A DNA stretch of 64,000 nt from Tomocerus qinae. Lineage: Eukaryota; Arthropoda; Collembola; Entomobryomorpha; Tomoceridae. Below the pieces are notes generated by a model. The model was not told the origin of the DNA. It saw only the letters and a list, made by a program, of their open reading frames with translations, and did not search any database. Location: the NCBI GenBank assembly GCA_020055645.1, contig CM034547.1, forward strand, positions 39,969,909-40,033,908. Reading direction: 5' to 3'. A program made the translations under genes and the position numbers. This document shows positions 23,437 to 35,942 of this stretch, piece after piece. Position 1 is the stretch's first letter, and the number at the start of each line of letters is the position of its first letter.

Positions 23437-25697
23437 ATGGAGACGTGGAAAAACTATGAAGATACGAATGGAAATTTTTGGGTTGCAGTTGCAGCCGCTT
23501 CGTGTTTTAAATTATTATTCCTAAATTCATAGTAAGTTAATTAATTATTGAAAATCAATAATTTATTTTAGTTATAGAGTGTTTATTACATTTGCGTTGG
23601 ATGGTTTATTAGAAATATGAAGTAGCATTATAATAATCACAGTATTATTTATGTCCCTGTTAAATAATTTGTGTCAAGTTTTACAAACCATGCATTTTTT
23701 GTTTACAGCAGATCTACTGATTTCGAAGTTCATCGAAACTGGCTTGCAATAACGCATTCTATTCCTTTAAAAGACTGGTATTATGAAAATAGGTCAAATT
23801 GGACACTGGATTACCCTGTAATAATTTAAAAAATATTTGCTACTACTATAATATCAAGTTTGACTTTCTCTATCTTTATTTTATCCAAAAAGCATAAAAC
23901 ATTAGTTTATGGTGTGAAGTAATGAGTTAATGCTCATTTGCTTGTGTTTTGCAGCCGTTTTTTGCTTATTTCGAGTGGGCGCTAGCCCATGTCGCGAAAT
24001 ATTTTGACCCCGAAATGTTAAACGTTGACAACCTAAATTATGCATCTGAGCGTACAATTTTGTTTCAAAAACTGTCTGTGATACTGACGGATTTTGTTTT
24101 GGCAATCGGTGTCCTGAGGTGAGCATCTCTATTTTTGTTTGGTATACATGGAAGTAAGGAGAGTCAAACTGCCTGGACTTATTTTATTCAATGTTTTAGA
24201 TGTTACGGGACCATTCGTCACGTCTTGTCTATTGAACAAGAACGACAAGTCAGTAGGATGAAGTTCTTTGCACTAATCTTCTTAAATGGAGGTCTTTTCA
24301 TGGTGGATCATATTCATTTTCAGTACAATGGATTTTTGTTTGGCGTTTTACTCCTTTCCATTTCAAATGTTATCGAGGTAAGACTTAAACAATTCTGACA
24401 TGCATGCACACAGTACTATCATTTTATCTATTATTAAATTATTTACAGGGCAAAATCTTTCAAGGATCTCTTTTGTTTTCGATACTTTTGAATCTAAAAC
24501 ACATATTTCTGTACATGTCCCCAGCGTATGGAGTTTTTCTTTTTGCTAAATACTGTATCAATACTAATGGTATTTCGATCCGATTTGGAAACTTGTTAAA
24601 ACTTGGTACCATTGTAGTCACCGTGTTCACGTCATCATTTGCCCCATTCTATCAACAACTACCACAGGTTTGTGAACTTTTGTGAAGCAAATAACCCCTT
24701 TTAATGAAATCATTGGTATTTTTGCAATATATATTTTTAATCTTAGGTGCTCAGCAGGCTTTTCCCATTCATGAGAGGACTGTGTCACGCCTATTGGGCT
24801 CCAAATTTTTGGGCAGCATACAGTTCACTTGATTTAATCCTCAATTTTTGTAAGTAATGTAATTTTTATTGTCTTGGTCAATTTTGAAGTATATAATGCA
24901 AAATTTTTTAATGACCATTCGGGTTTACTATAGTAATGCAAAGGGGAAAAAGTTCTTTGACTGGAGGTATTGTCGGGGAAAATCAATTTGCTGTTCTTCC
25001 AACAGTGCAACCAATTCAAAGCCTCATCATAACTCTCCTGCTCAACCTGGTACGTAAAATTAGGAATATGGATTTTTTTTTCTTCTCTTCCAAGAAAAAA
25101 TATTTTGATATATTTTCTGATTAGCCTGCCATGTACAAAATTTGGAAGCAGCCCACCGAGCTACACTTCATTTATGGGATTGTCACCACTGGTTGGACAG
25201 CATTTATGTTTGGTTACCATGTCCATGAAAAAGCTATTCTGAATGTTTTAATTCCTCTTGCCCTGATATCTTCGTTGGAGCCGAAAGTATTCCTCATTTC
25301 TCTTGCCGCAGGTTCATTTTCTCTTTTCCCTTTGCTGTTTACTCCATTTGAAATAGTTTTCAAAGCTCTAATATTTACATTACATCTCACTTTGTCTTTC
25401 TCTGTTTTGAATCCTGTAAAATTTAATTATTTTGAAATTTTATATCTACTTGGGTTTCTTCCTTTATATTTCGTGGAGAACTTTTTACCTTTGATTTTGA
25501 ATAAGTTTCCATTTCTACCATTAATATGTGTATCCGATTATTGTTTTCTTGGAATATTGTATACATATATTCGATTTTATTACAATTTCATGAACAGCTC
25601 TAATTGTTATACTCCTAAACTAGCAAACCAAGTGAAGTCAAAAAGTAATAGTGCTAAGACTTTGAACAAAAGAAAAAATAAACAAAAAGTGAGCTAA
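23437..25697 (+). CDS. ALG8: ALG8, dolichyl-P-Glc alpha-1,3-glucosyltransferase (second glucose)
   Basis: Eight exons: 23437-23531, 23709-23817, 23955-24118, 24200-24377, 24449-24667, 24747-24849, 24934-25049, 25125-25697. All phases agree and give 518 residues, close to the 526 of human ALG8. The enzyme adds the second glucose to the lipid-linked oligosaccharide in the ER lumen, using dolichyl-phosphate glucose. Diagnostic motifs: [16 protein letters not shown] and [14 protein letters not shown] in the first luminal loop (GT57 family, with the acidic catalytic residue in TDFE), [14 protein letters not shown], and [10 protein letters not shown] near the end. Multiple hydrophobic spans run through the C-terminal half, and the tail is Lys/Asn-rich (NKRKNKQK), as expected for ER retention. 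The frame is intact. Confidence 0.95.
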
Positions 25698-25702
25698 GTT
25701 CT

Positions 25703-25708
25703 AATAAA
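25703..25708 (+). terminator. poly(A) signal of ALG8
   Basis: AATAAA five bases after the stop, followed by a second AATAAA at about 25722. Either could define a short 3' UTR. Confidence 0.55.
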
Positions 25709-26882
25709 TATTTAAGACTAAAATAAATTACTTAAAATTGGTTGGAATGTGGATACTGGATCTGTGTGGTGGAAACTTAACACATGTTATTTCTTCGGTG
25801 GTTACATTTTCAGATACTGAGAATATTTTCCTTTCTGTTTCCTCCTGGATGGAAAATGGTGGAAAATATAGTGCTTTATAGCTTTACAGAACCAGTATGT
25901 ACAATATAACCACTACAATTTAATGGCGTATCCCTTTCTAGCTGTGCTTAAAATATAAAAGTAGAACATTGAAGTTGTTTTTTACCTTACCACTAGGAAT
26001 TTATAAATGTTAACCCGTTATATTCGTTTGGACCGAAATCGAAGGTTTCAAATAGCTTTAGGGGGGCTGTATACCAACCTTGTTTTTCTTAGGGTTGGAT
26101 TGGAGCATGCCAACAATGCAAAATAACACTCCTGTAATAGTTTACAAGAAAGACTTTTTGTTTTGAATATGCCGTTCAACGAATTTATTAAACAAAATTG
26201 ATGTCGGAAAGGATGTCACTCATGACCGTACAAAAGACATGAGTGGTTTTGTAGTTGGAGTACTTTGAGTACTAGTCTGACTGAGTATACTATATTTCAA
26301 TGGAGTTCTCATAGAAAAATATGTCGTTTGAAGGGGTGTGGTGTACCGTAATCTTACTCTTAATTTGTAAGTTTGTGTAAACATTATTTTGTACGAAGCG
26401 ATCTTGTGGCTCTTTTCTACTGATTTATTTTCATCCGGAATTATGGAGGTGCTACTAAAAATGCTGTCTCAAAATGACGATTCCCTTATCTGTTCTATTC
26501 TATCTATAATTTCTAATTCGTACAAAAAGAGAACTAAATTGGGGTCGATTAGCCATTGTACATTAAGAAATGTATTCAATAGTACAAGTACAAGGCCTGT
26601 AACAACGTGCTAAAAATTAAAATTACAAAACAATATTATGCAGTATTAAGTTACAGGGTTAAATGAACACTTGAGATTAATTAAATACAAAGAAAATAAT
26701 ACCATTAATACGTGTCAACGAGGAATAAAGAATAGATATTCTAATATATTACATTTGGTACTAATAAAATCCTTATAAATAAATAAATAACACTTTGTGA
26801 ACATTTCAAGCAAACCTACTTTTGTTAGGTAGACAATAGCATCATCCAGACAATCCAGAGCATTCTACACAAGTTAATAATT
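25709..26882. other. ALG8-PIAS intergenic stretch
   Basis: The two genes converge here. No coding exon can be supported; a 74-codon open frame at 26389-26613 has no family signature or splice context. Downstream transcript ends of both genes probably lie in this interval. Confidence 0.5.
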
Positions 26883-26888
26883 TTTATT
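26883..26888 (-). terminator. poly(A) signal of PIAS
   Basis: AATAAA on the minus strand about 350 bases past the PIAS stop codon, in an AT-rich setting. It would give a 3' UTR of roughly 370 bases. Confidence 0.5.
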
Positions 26889-27241
26889 ATTTGATTTCTA
26901 GTGAAGAGAAGGAAATGGTACGGAGGGTATTTTGAATTGAATGTCTAAAAATAAGGTGTAATAAAAGATCTCTCACTTTCGGTACAAACAGATCAAATGA
27001 AATGAATAAATAATACTGTCTACTACAACTAAAATAGTACATTTGCACATTAAGAGAAATAAAAACAATCAGACAACGTAGATTGTCTATTGACGGCGAC
27101 TGAACCAACTCGTATGAATTATTGTACTTGTACATTAACATTATATATCTGTTGTAATTATTGTTGTAATTACACAAACATACAATTGTGGTGCATGGGG
27201 CATTAAAAGTCGCAGAACATAATGGAATTAGATTTAAATCA

Positions 27242-30200
27242 TCAAGTTGGCCAGTTGTAGCCTCCACCAGTTCCGCTGCGGGTGTTGTAAGAAGGTTGAC
27301 TGAAATAATCCATGGGTTGATAATCTAACGGCCCGAAATTTGTCCCCCCTCTAATAATAGATTTTAAAATTATAACATGTTTAGGTCATTTGTAACTTAA
27401 AAAATGTTAATAGTTTTTAATCAGCCGCAAAAAGTCTTTGAGGTATGGGCAGGTGAACTACAAGTAATCAGTCAGAATTAATTGTCAGAGTTTAACTACA
27501 GAGAGTATTAGGTGAGTATTAAATACAACACGATTGTGCAAGAAATATACTACAACAGTACATGTGCAAAAGTAATTAGATAACAGTAAACTTATTTATA
27601 TAGCAATACAAACAGAAATGACAAGTAGTCATTATTAAAACAAATTAAGTCAAAGATAACTCATTACCATGAGCAAGTTTACTAAATTACAGGTATAGGA
27701 GTGGAAATTAGAATCCAAATATCTGGTTTCTGGAAGGAAAGTTTTTTGGTCTAAGAGTAAAATCAAGCATATCTATTTAGACAGTTAGATACATCTAGCT
27801 CTAATGGTCATTTTGTTGTTTGTGCCATTTAACTACTTATAATAGTATTTTTCTATTTTCTCTAAATCACAATCACAATACGTTTACAAATTACAAGACT
27901 AAATTGTAATTCTCCTAATGAAACATGATCACACGATGCTACAATTTAAGAATGTTTTCTTCGTATTAATAACATGCAAGTGAAAACTAATGAAAAAACT
28001 GTACCACGACTCACGAACGACCAAACTACACCTTAATTAACATCTCATGAAAATCGTAACTACCACAAACGAAGGAATACAACGCAATAACCGTACGTTC
28101 GTCCTTTATTTGGAATTAAATAGATCACAAGTCGGCGAAATGAATTGTCCGACTAATACAAATCCCTTCAAACAAACAACAATCAACGTAGTTACTCGAG
28201 CTTATAAAAATAAGTTCATAAATTAATTTTTCTGTTTTTGAACAAATTGTAATAAACATTGGTAAATTAATCTGCACTTAATGCTACAACTCTAACAATG
28301 TGAACAGGGCTCACACCTTGAGCACAATAGTAAAACTACATTTATAAAAAAAACTTGAAGAAGCTTCTACACGTTGGGCACAGCACAATACACTAACTGA
28401 TCATTTAGCAAGCTGTATGTTGTCTGTTATGTAAGTTAGAAAAACCAAATAATCGCTTTAGTATAAAAAGTAGAGTAGTGGAGACCACAAATAGTAAATA
28501 GTAAAGCACAAGTTGCACAAGCAAAAATTTTCGTAATAATAATTACTGGTAAGTTCCCTGCTGAGGCTGGGCGTTCCAATTAGAGCCATAGTGCACATAT
28601 CCTGGTGATGGTTGTGCTGAATATGTTGACAGTAAACTAGACGAAGAGTCATTTGAAACCGAAGAGTAGCCAGCTGCACTGGCAGGGGCGTTAGATGCAA
28701 GGACTGCTTGACGAGTATTGTACGCAACCTTGATTGTAATCACGCATTGCTAGTATTTATATCGAATTACTTAAATATTTCTAGAGCGTAACTATTTAGT
28801 TTTTTAGGAAATTACGGATGAAGTGAAGTTACTTCCGCTTCCTGAAATTGTTCCACTACCACTCTCCGCGAAAGAGGCGAAGTTAGAAAAATTCGGACCG
28901 GATGAACTTGAGGGTCCTTCCTTTACATTGCTGGGAGGTTCTTGTCTTAACTCTGGAGAGGGGGAAGGACTGCCCAGAGTTATACAGGCTGGACTTGCTG
29001 GAGTATGATCACTATTATTATCCATCTTAATTGACCCGTCGTTTGTTGTACCTTCAAAGTAGTAAACACTTAGCTTCGCTTTCACATCCTTCTTACTATA
29101 GATTATTTTAAGACAATGACCGTTTTTAATTATATCCGGAAATACCCAAAACGTAAAATGACTTAAGAGGGATTTCATAGTATGCTGACCTAGCCATTGG
29201 CAATGGTAAACATGGTAAATAGAGTAAAAACGTTATTTTATGGGATATTTACTTCCAGACATAATTGTTGACTTGCAGGTTTATTAACAATTTGTTTTAC
29301 TGCCAAAAACGTATAATGTTAATACCATACATGAAATATTATAATTTTTAGTTAAGTGACTCACTAGAAGATGAGGATGTTTCATCCACATAAGTGGCTT
29401 TACCACCTCTGGGTCTCAGAGTACGGGTAGGTCTGGGAGGCGGACTTGAGGGTTCGTCGGGCTCTGGGTCTGCTTCAGCATCTTCGTCATCCGAAGAGTC
29501 AATGGTTATGCATTCTACTTCTTTATTTTGTCTTTGTTTACTCGACGAAGAATTATTAACACTTGGTTTAACTAATTCTTCCACCGGGGAATCACTATCG
29601 TTGTCCGCAACATCTAAGGTTATTGTTTCTGACTTCCGTTTAGAAGGAGGTGGTACGTCCTCTTCAATGATCAAATCATCATCAATACAAATAGTCTGGT
29701 TAAGGTTGGGATTTTCTTTGCGAATACGCTGTAAATTTAAAAAAAGTTATCAGAAACCATTAAAGTATCTTTTAAAACTGATCATTCTAAATCTTTATCT
29801 ATCCTAATTAGAGACTATTAAAAATTTTTAATGATTAGGCAAAATCTCTTTACTTTAACTGGTGGGCTGCCACTATCGTCATTCTTCTTAGTCTTAATGG
29901 GCATCCATGTACCATCCGGAAGAATTTCAATGTCATTTCCATCACTAGCAATACTCTCCATTTTATTTAGCACGTCTTGGAAATATCTGACAGTTATAAA
30001 AAATATTTTTTTATTTTAATTCCCAATATATTTCATTAATATTAGTCAATCGTTAATTCCAAAAATTGTTTACCCATCAATATTTAAGTTATCAAATAAC
30101 GTTGCTCTGTCACAAACGGGACAATTCCATGACGGCTTTTTTTCATTCATTTGTAGGTATAGGTCTGCATCAAAACATTGAAGATGCGCACAAGTTGACG

Positions 30201-33200
30201 CTCGACATGGTAATGTCATTCGCCTTTTCCCAAGTGGACAAGCTATGGACACTTTGAAGGATGCTGTAGCAATTTGACAATCAGCCTCATCTTTTTCAAC
30301 GATGTCTCTAACTAAAAGTATTTAATAGTATCATTGTTAATTACTAAGTATTGCATCTGATAACAATGGCATAATAGTAATAGATACTACTTGTAAATAT
30401 TATAACTTACTCATTTTTTTAGTATAATCAGCCGGTCTCACCCCCTTGCTCTTCAATCTCGTCAATAAATCCACAGAGCATAATTTCTTAACAAGGTACA
30501 ATGAAATTGTATATGTTTTGTTTCCCTCAGCAGACCACACGACAGTGAAGTTATTTGAACAATGCGGACTTAGTTTTGCATAATTAGTGACATTTAGCGG
30601 TCGAGAGGGCCGTTTTGGCTCTACACCTGGGCGATTGCTTGGAATAGGGTGGGGGAGAGGAATCATCTTGCCATTTAGTTTTACCTGCAACGACGGGGGA
30701 AAACAGTCTTCTTGATCGCACGATGGATCAGACAAACAAAATCGGAGTTGAAGCTGTAATTTAATTTAGAAATAAATAAATAAATATGTTAGCTAGAACA
30801 TTAGTCAATAAGCAAGCAGTATTAACTTAGGGGTTTCATTTGTCTAGAGTCCATCTCTTGTGCTGACATGTAGCCGCACTACGGTCTAGTTTCGTTAGCT
30901 TAAAAAATGCACCTTATTTTGCCACGGAATCTGTGGCAAACAGAGGTAATGGCCGACAATGAGGCGAGGCGGAAATTAGGGGAGGCGGCCAAAACGGAAT
31001 AGACTCTAGACAAGGGTGTCATTAGTGCTTACGCTGGTGGAAAAAACTTTACTCCCTGGAAACCTGACGCATCTAAAAAAATTCCTGTGGCTAAAACAAA
31101 ATCTCCCATTCTTACTTATTTTAGCTTCTTTCTTTCTTGTCCTCTGAAATTGTTATATAATAGTAGTAATCAAAAGTAAAATCGAATCGGATTTGATTTA
31201 GATTCAGATTGAAGAAAATGGATCAAATCCAACATAGCTTTTGAGTGCTCTGATTAAAATAATTTGACAACTATGACGATTCAATAACAAAAGTAATGAT
31301 ATTCTACAGCTTAGCCAAGGTGAGTGAAATTGTCATGGTAATTGTCCCCATAACAATTTCACGCTTAGCTAAAAAGTGTTAGGCCAACACTACAACCTGC
31401 GATTTTCCAACCAAAATCTTTCTAATCCGAATCTAAATCGTCCCAGGAGACGATTCGAAAAATTCCGATGAGAACGATACGATTTTCCTGTTCGCGCATG
31501 AGCAGACGCAGTTTTGATGCAAAAAAGTAAATCAAATCGGATTCGATTCTACTTTTGATTACTACTAATGACGTAGAAGGAATTTGAATTAGAGCCCTGA
31601 GAGCCCGAATTTCCATAAGTGAAAATTGAAAGGTTATCAGAAAAATACAAAATTTTATTCGCAAGTGTCTTGGCAACTACCTCTATTATCTTAGGCAACT
31701 ACATAATGTCACTATGGAATACTGTTTATTTCCATATTTATTTTGCATAAAACAAATTCAAACAATGAAATTCGCGTGCCAAATAACTTACAAAGAAATC
31801 ACAGGGCTCTAATTCAAATTCCTTCAACATTTAAATATTTCTACCACCCCATGTTTGAAAACTGGTGACGTCGTTGGCCACTTTTCCTACCCATTAGTAT
31901 TTTTCCCATAGGGATATGGCCATCGCCATGGCCAGGTGTAGAAACTCCATACGGAAAATTGCTATTATTAGTTTTGCTATTGCTTTGGTTTGCTGTTGCT
32001 ATTGGTAACAACAATAACCTAACTTGACAACCTGAGCGACGAAAAACGTCGCTTATAGATATTCACAAAAAAATTGTCGCTTAGACATTCTTTATAGCTG
32101 TAACAGAAACCCAGGAAACCACTTCAGTTAATACTCATTTGCCAATAGGATGATCAATAAATACCTGGCAACCGTATTGAATTTTGGCATCACCATTAGC
32201 TGCGTGAATGATTTCTTTTGAAGATGCGACATCGGCCGATTGTTGAGACTCCAAACTAAATGGAAAGGTTGCTTCTTGAAGACGAGCACTTCCTTGAGGT
32301 TCTGTACAAAACCATGTCCAAGTTAAATAAACATTGAAATGGCGTTAGGGGAGAATGGAGTCACTTAAAGAGGGAGGGGTAGATTTATAGTTTATTAACT
32401 CACGTAAGTTGGTAGGTTTAATTATGTCGTACATAATATCATAAAATGGCAATTTCTTGAGTTTTACATTGGGGCATACTGGACTTGAGGCGACGGGAAT
32501 TAAGCCAGGTATTCTAGGCTGCGCTCCGTTGTAGCCAGAAAATGTATTTCTGACCTATTTAATTTATAACCCAATGCTAATTAACTTACAAATTAAAATG
32601 ATCTCGTAAAAAAACTTAAACTTTTCATTTTATTTACCTGAAGAACTTTGTCTGACGCACCACTGAAACCAGATGTAGTATATCTGCTGGCCACACCCGA
32701 TGAAAAATTAGTAGAATGTGGATTAGGAATCCCAGCAGAGGCTGGTTGAGGTTGACTCATTGTTTGCATTCTGAAAAATACAAAAACTTTGAATTCAATG
32801 GAAATCAAAATCAATTAATTGTTGGCTCTCAATAATAATTAAAATGTTTCAAAAATTTTCAGGAACTAAATCTTAATGAAAGGTCAATAGAGTTAACTAA
32901 TGTAATGATGTAGTAGCATAGAGAATTCCTCCCCAACTGAATTGTTATAATGTAGAATAAAGCAAAATGCTTATTTATTGACCTTTTCCAAGAACCAATT
33001 TAGCCTTTTGTGAAGAACTGCTACTCTCTTTCACTTCGCGTGATTACAAAGGATTGTCATTTTGTTCAATCTATGAACTTTGATTGTCACTTAGCAAAGA
33101 AATAACACTGTTGTACATACTCATAATAAACAAGTTACACGGGACTGTAATTTCTTTGGGCTTCATTTTCGGCGGATTTAATACATGAGAAGAAAATAAT

Positions 33201-35942
33201 TTTTATATAAATAAAAATAATATCGGCGGAAACCTACCGCGACTCCGCGAAAAAACAGCCCCAACGTAACATTTATGAAAGGCACGATTATAAGTTGGAA
33301 TTCATTCGAATGCTTATCCCAAATGAAGAGTCAACAAAGTTATTAAAATAAAAAACACTTTTAACACTTACTGGATCGTCCGATAAAGTTCGCGAACTTT
33401 TATAACGATATGTCCTGGTTTCCCTTTAATAAGTTCCAGAGCACGCTGTTGTAGTTCATTTTTCCTTCCGCTTCTATTTTTACCAGCATAGTTTAACAAG
33501 GTTTGCAATTCAGTAACTCTGAATGCCATAACCATATTCTGAAAACAACAAAATTACGGAAAAAAATTAACTAAATTGGGGTCTATAAATAATATTTCTT
33601 CGCTTTGCTTTGAAAAAATGCACTGAAAATAAACTGTAGATTCGTTCATCAAAATTTAGACATTTTACATTGTCTTCAAGGTTCCTTTAGTGTAGGAGGT
33701 TGGTCAGTCCGGGAGTTGGCAAATTAAAAGTTCACTTTTCCCCGGTTGAAATGCAGCAAACGGTGCGTGAAATTTACGAGTCCAGGTTAAGTTAGGTTAG
33801 AGGGTGGGGGTTGGGTAGGTTGAAAAGTGTCCATCAGGTCATGTCCATAGACTAAAACATGTCTTTGTACAATAAGACTGCTATTGCTATTAAGATATAG
33901 CTGCAACTGCCAATTTACCAAACTTCTTCCTTATTGGTTTAGAATTAGCGTTACCCTTGGCTACTGGTTGTTACCCTTGGCTATTGGTAGTGAGTAATAA
34001 CACGTGGGTATAATATAAACTGCACCATGGGGATAATACGTTTATAGCATTCTTAGAGTAAGCGAAGCGACAACCCACCAAAAATTACATCTTCTTTGGG
34101 TCATGTCCGATAAAGATCCGATGTAACATTGGGGGTCGTGTCTAAATATTCCGAGATATAGAGGTGGCTTGGGACTATCTCACGCTCCGTTTGCTGCACT
34201 CTGACCCTTTTCCCCTCTATATTCACCTGCCTGGAATCACCATGGGAGCCCTTTATCCTATCCAAGCAGTAGAGGACAAATTTTAGGATTTGTCCTCCAG
34301 AGGTGCAAAAGGGCATTTATAAATTGCAAACTTCCTGACTGACCAGGGGCCTATAACACCTTGGCTTGGCAATTTGCGCACGCACTTTTTACGCACTTTG
34401 TAATTTCTATAACTCAACTGTAAAACCTCTGAGGCTATGTAAACTGATGCAATTAGTATTAAAAATGAATTTTCTTGGCCAGTTGCGCTTCCAGAATTTA
34501 TCCTGTTGGGGACAGTTCCTGGACAAAAATTTGGCAAAGTCCAAAACACAAAGTGCAAAATAACGGTGTAATAGGTCCCTGACCAACGTTTGTCTAGAAC
34601 CTATACCCAATTGCCTAGAAAATGGGTATAGTATCGTTAGCTCTAAAAAATGGATCCTGTTTGCCACGGATTCTGTGGCAAATAGAGGCGATGGCCGACA
34701 ATGAGGAAAGGAGGAAATGAAGGTAGGCGGCTAAAATATCCATGGTTATTATAATAAACAATAAATTTTGGCCGCCTCCCTTCATTTCTACCTTGTCTAT
34801 GCCTCATTGTCGGCCATCACCTCTGTTTGCCACGGATTCCGTGGCAAACAGGAGCCATTTTTTAGAGCTAACGATATTATACCATATTGCTGAGGCAATT
34901 TGGTATAGATTCTAGACAAGACCAACCTCCTACCACAGAGGTACTCATCCCTGGCTGGGTAAATATGTCGAAGGATCGATTTCACATTCCCCCAAAATTT
35001 GCGGTTAATCTTTCCAGTACTGTACTTTATTATTCACCATTCACCAACACAAGCATTGGACGCTGTAGTCAAGGTGATAATGGATATATTATATAGTACT
35101 CAGAAAACTAACCATAATAAGACGGCCGTTTGTGTAATGTCGATTCCCCAGAGAAAAAAATCAGAGAGTATATTGTTTGTATAGAAACCTTGTATTGTAT
35201 TAGTAAGGTGGAGACATAGCGTGGATTTCCCGGATTTTTGTACCCAATTCGTATTCTCCTTACTAGACAGAGAGGCACACAAACCAAATAACCGTGGTTA
35301 CTTTCGGTTTGGGTGCTTACTTCTCTGTGGCAGTATAGGTAGAATTCGAATTGGGTGCAAACTCAGGGAATATCCCTGCTATGTCTTCACCTTGTAATGT
35401 AATCAGTAATGTAGTCATCTTGGTATTAGTACTATAAAATAAAGTCAAATATTAAATATGAATTCCATGCAACATAAACTGCCGTCTTACGGTTAGTTTT
35501 CTGAGCACTATTATTCATTATCACTATGACAACGGCGTCAATGTTTGTTGGACAGAAACAAAAGACTTTCTGGAAGCGGAAAGCTGTTGCCACTGTATAG
35601 GTTTTCACCAAAAATTACAAATCCATCTCAAAAAGTTATGGTTGTCTTTCCATTCCACTGAAGTACACACATAATATACACATAGAGAAAACCAGAACTC
35701 TGGAATTCTTTGTTTTATGTTTTACCCAACCTTACTATCAACTATAATGTATTAATTATAGTCAGGTTCGAATCACATTGATGTATACGATGTATGTGTA
35801 TGTATAAGCATAATATTAGAAATATGATCACTATTTCAACGTTTTGTGTAAATTATTCAGACCTATCCACCCAATATTGAATATGCAATCAAATAACACT
35901 AAAAAGTCAAAAAGAGCTTCTTACCCGCAGATCGCTATCCAT
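27242..35942 (-). CDS. PIAS: PIAS family E3 SUMO-protein ligase
   Basis: Twelve exons (minus): 35942-35925, 33538-33372, 32770-32638, 32554-32404, 32301-32165, 30753-30411, 30311-30074, 29986-29854, 29728-29365, 29051-28816, 28728-28547, 27350-27242; every phase fits, 736 residues. It promotes SUMO transfer from Ubc9 to transcription and chromatin proteins in the nucleus. Domains in order: SAP (residues ~8-45, with LQTLL), PINIT (~205-315, containing [22 protein letters not shown] and [13 protein letters not shown]), SP-RING (~335-390: [21 protein letters not shown] and CPVC as zinc ligands), a SUMO-interaction motif at ~511-523 ([12 protein letters not shown]) and a Ser/Gly/Tyr-rich tail with [12 protein letters not shown]. 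The first exon codes for only six residues (MDSDLR) and is followed by a 2.4-kb intron full of MITEs. A shorter C-terminus by intron retention is possible (see findings). Confidence 0.94.
27780..27960. repeat. segment shared with the Mutator-like element at 37.5 kb
   Basis: The last PIAS intron contains about 150 bases that match the reverse complement of 37560-37675, including a stretch of about 65 bases with only a few differences (AATCACAATCACAATACG and onward). It is either an old relic of that element family or a host piece taken up by it. Confidence 0.75.
30840..31013. mobile_element. 174-bp Mutator-like MITE in PIAS intron 5
   Basis: Ends TTGTCTAGAGTC and GACTCTAGACAA, inverted. Flanks GGGTTTCAT (30831-30839) and GGGTGTCAT (31014-31022) agree at 8 of 9 positions, the expected 9-bp duplication. 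Internally it shares the GCCACGGAATCTGTGGCAAA hairpin and ATGGCCGACAATGAGG with the 330-bp copy at 34590. Confidence 0.82.
31161..31567. mobile_element. MITE with ~40-bp inverted ends (PIAS intron)
   Basis: 31161-31201 (TAGTAGTAATCAAAAGTA and onward) is the near-exact inverse of 31526-31567. An inner hairpin around 31310-31372 pairs GTGAAATTGT with its complement. No coding capacity. Class not determined. Confidence 0.75.
31577..31824. mobile_element. short inverted-end element (PIAS intron)
   Basis: AAGGAATTTGAATTAGAGCC at the left is matched by its inverse at the right end (about 31800-31824). It lies directly beside the previous MITE. No protein coding. Confidence 0.65.
34344..34581. mobile_element. 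TIR element, hAT-like termini (PIAS intron 1)
   Basis: Left end CAGGGGCCTATAACACC and right end GGTGTAATAGGTCCCTG are inverse with two differences. The CAGGG start is common in hAT ends, but I could not find a convincing 8-bp duplication, so the class is tentative. Confidence 0.55.
34590..34919. mobile_element. 330-bp Mutator-like MITE in PIAS intron 1
   Basis: Ends TTGTCTAGAACCTATACC and GGTATAGATTCTAGACAA. The 9-bp flanks GACCAACGT (34581-34589) and GACCAACCT (34920-34928) differ at one base. The whole element is a near palindrome, with GTTAGCTCTAAAAAATGG on the left mirrored on the right, and holds TGCCACGGATTCTGTGGCA hairpins. Confidence 0.88.
35096..35509. mobile_element. MITE with nested foldback (PIAS intron 1)
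   Basis: Outer inverted ends: AGTACTCAGAAAACTAACC on the left, GGTTAGTTTTCTGAGCACT on the right, each continuing into a GACGGC stretch. Inside, 35203-35396 is a second inverted pair (AAGGTGGAGACATAGC versus GCTATGTCTTCACCTT), so one element probably jumped into another. Confidence 0.75.

Noticed and set aside
26389-26613. 74-codon open frame between ALG8 and PIAS
   Set aside because: No family motif, no splice context and AT-rich composition like the surrounding intergenic DNA.
29394-29807. 137-codon plus-strand open frame
   Set aside because: Antisense shadow of the PIAS exon carrying the SUMO-interaction motif.
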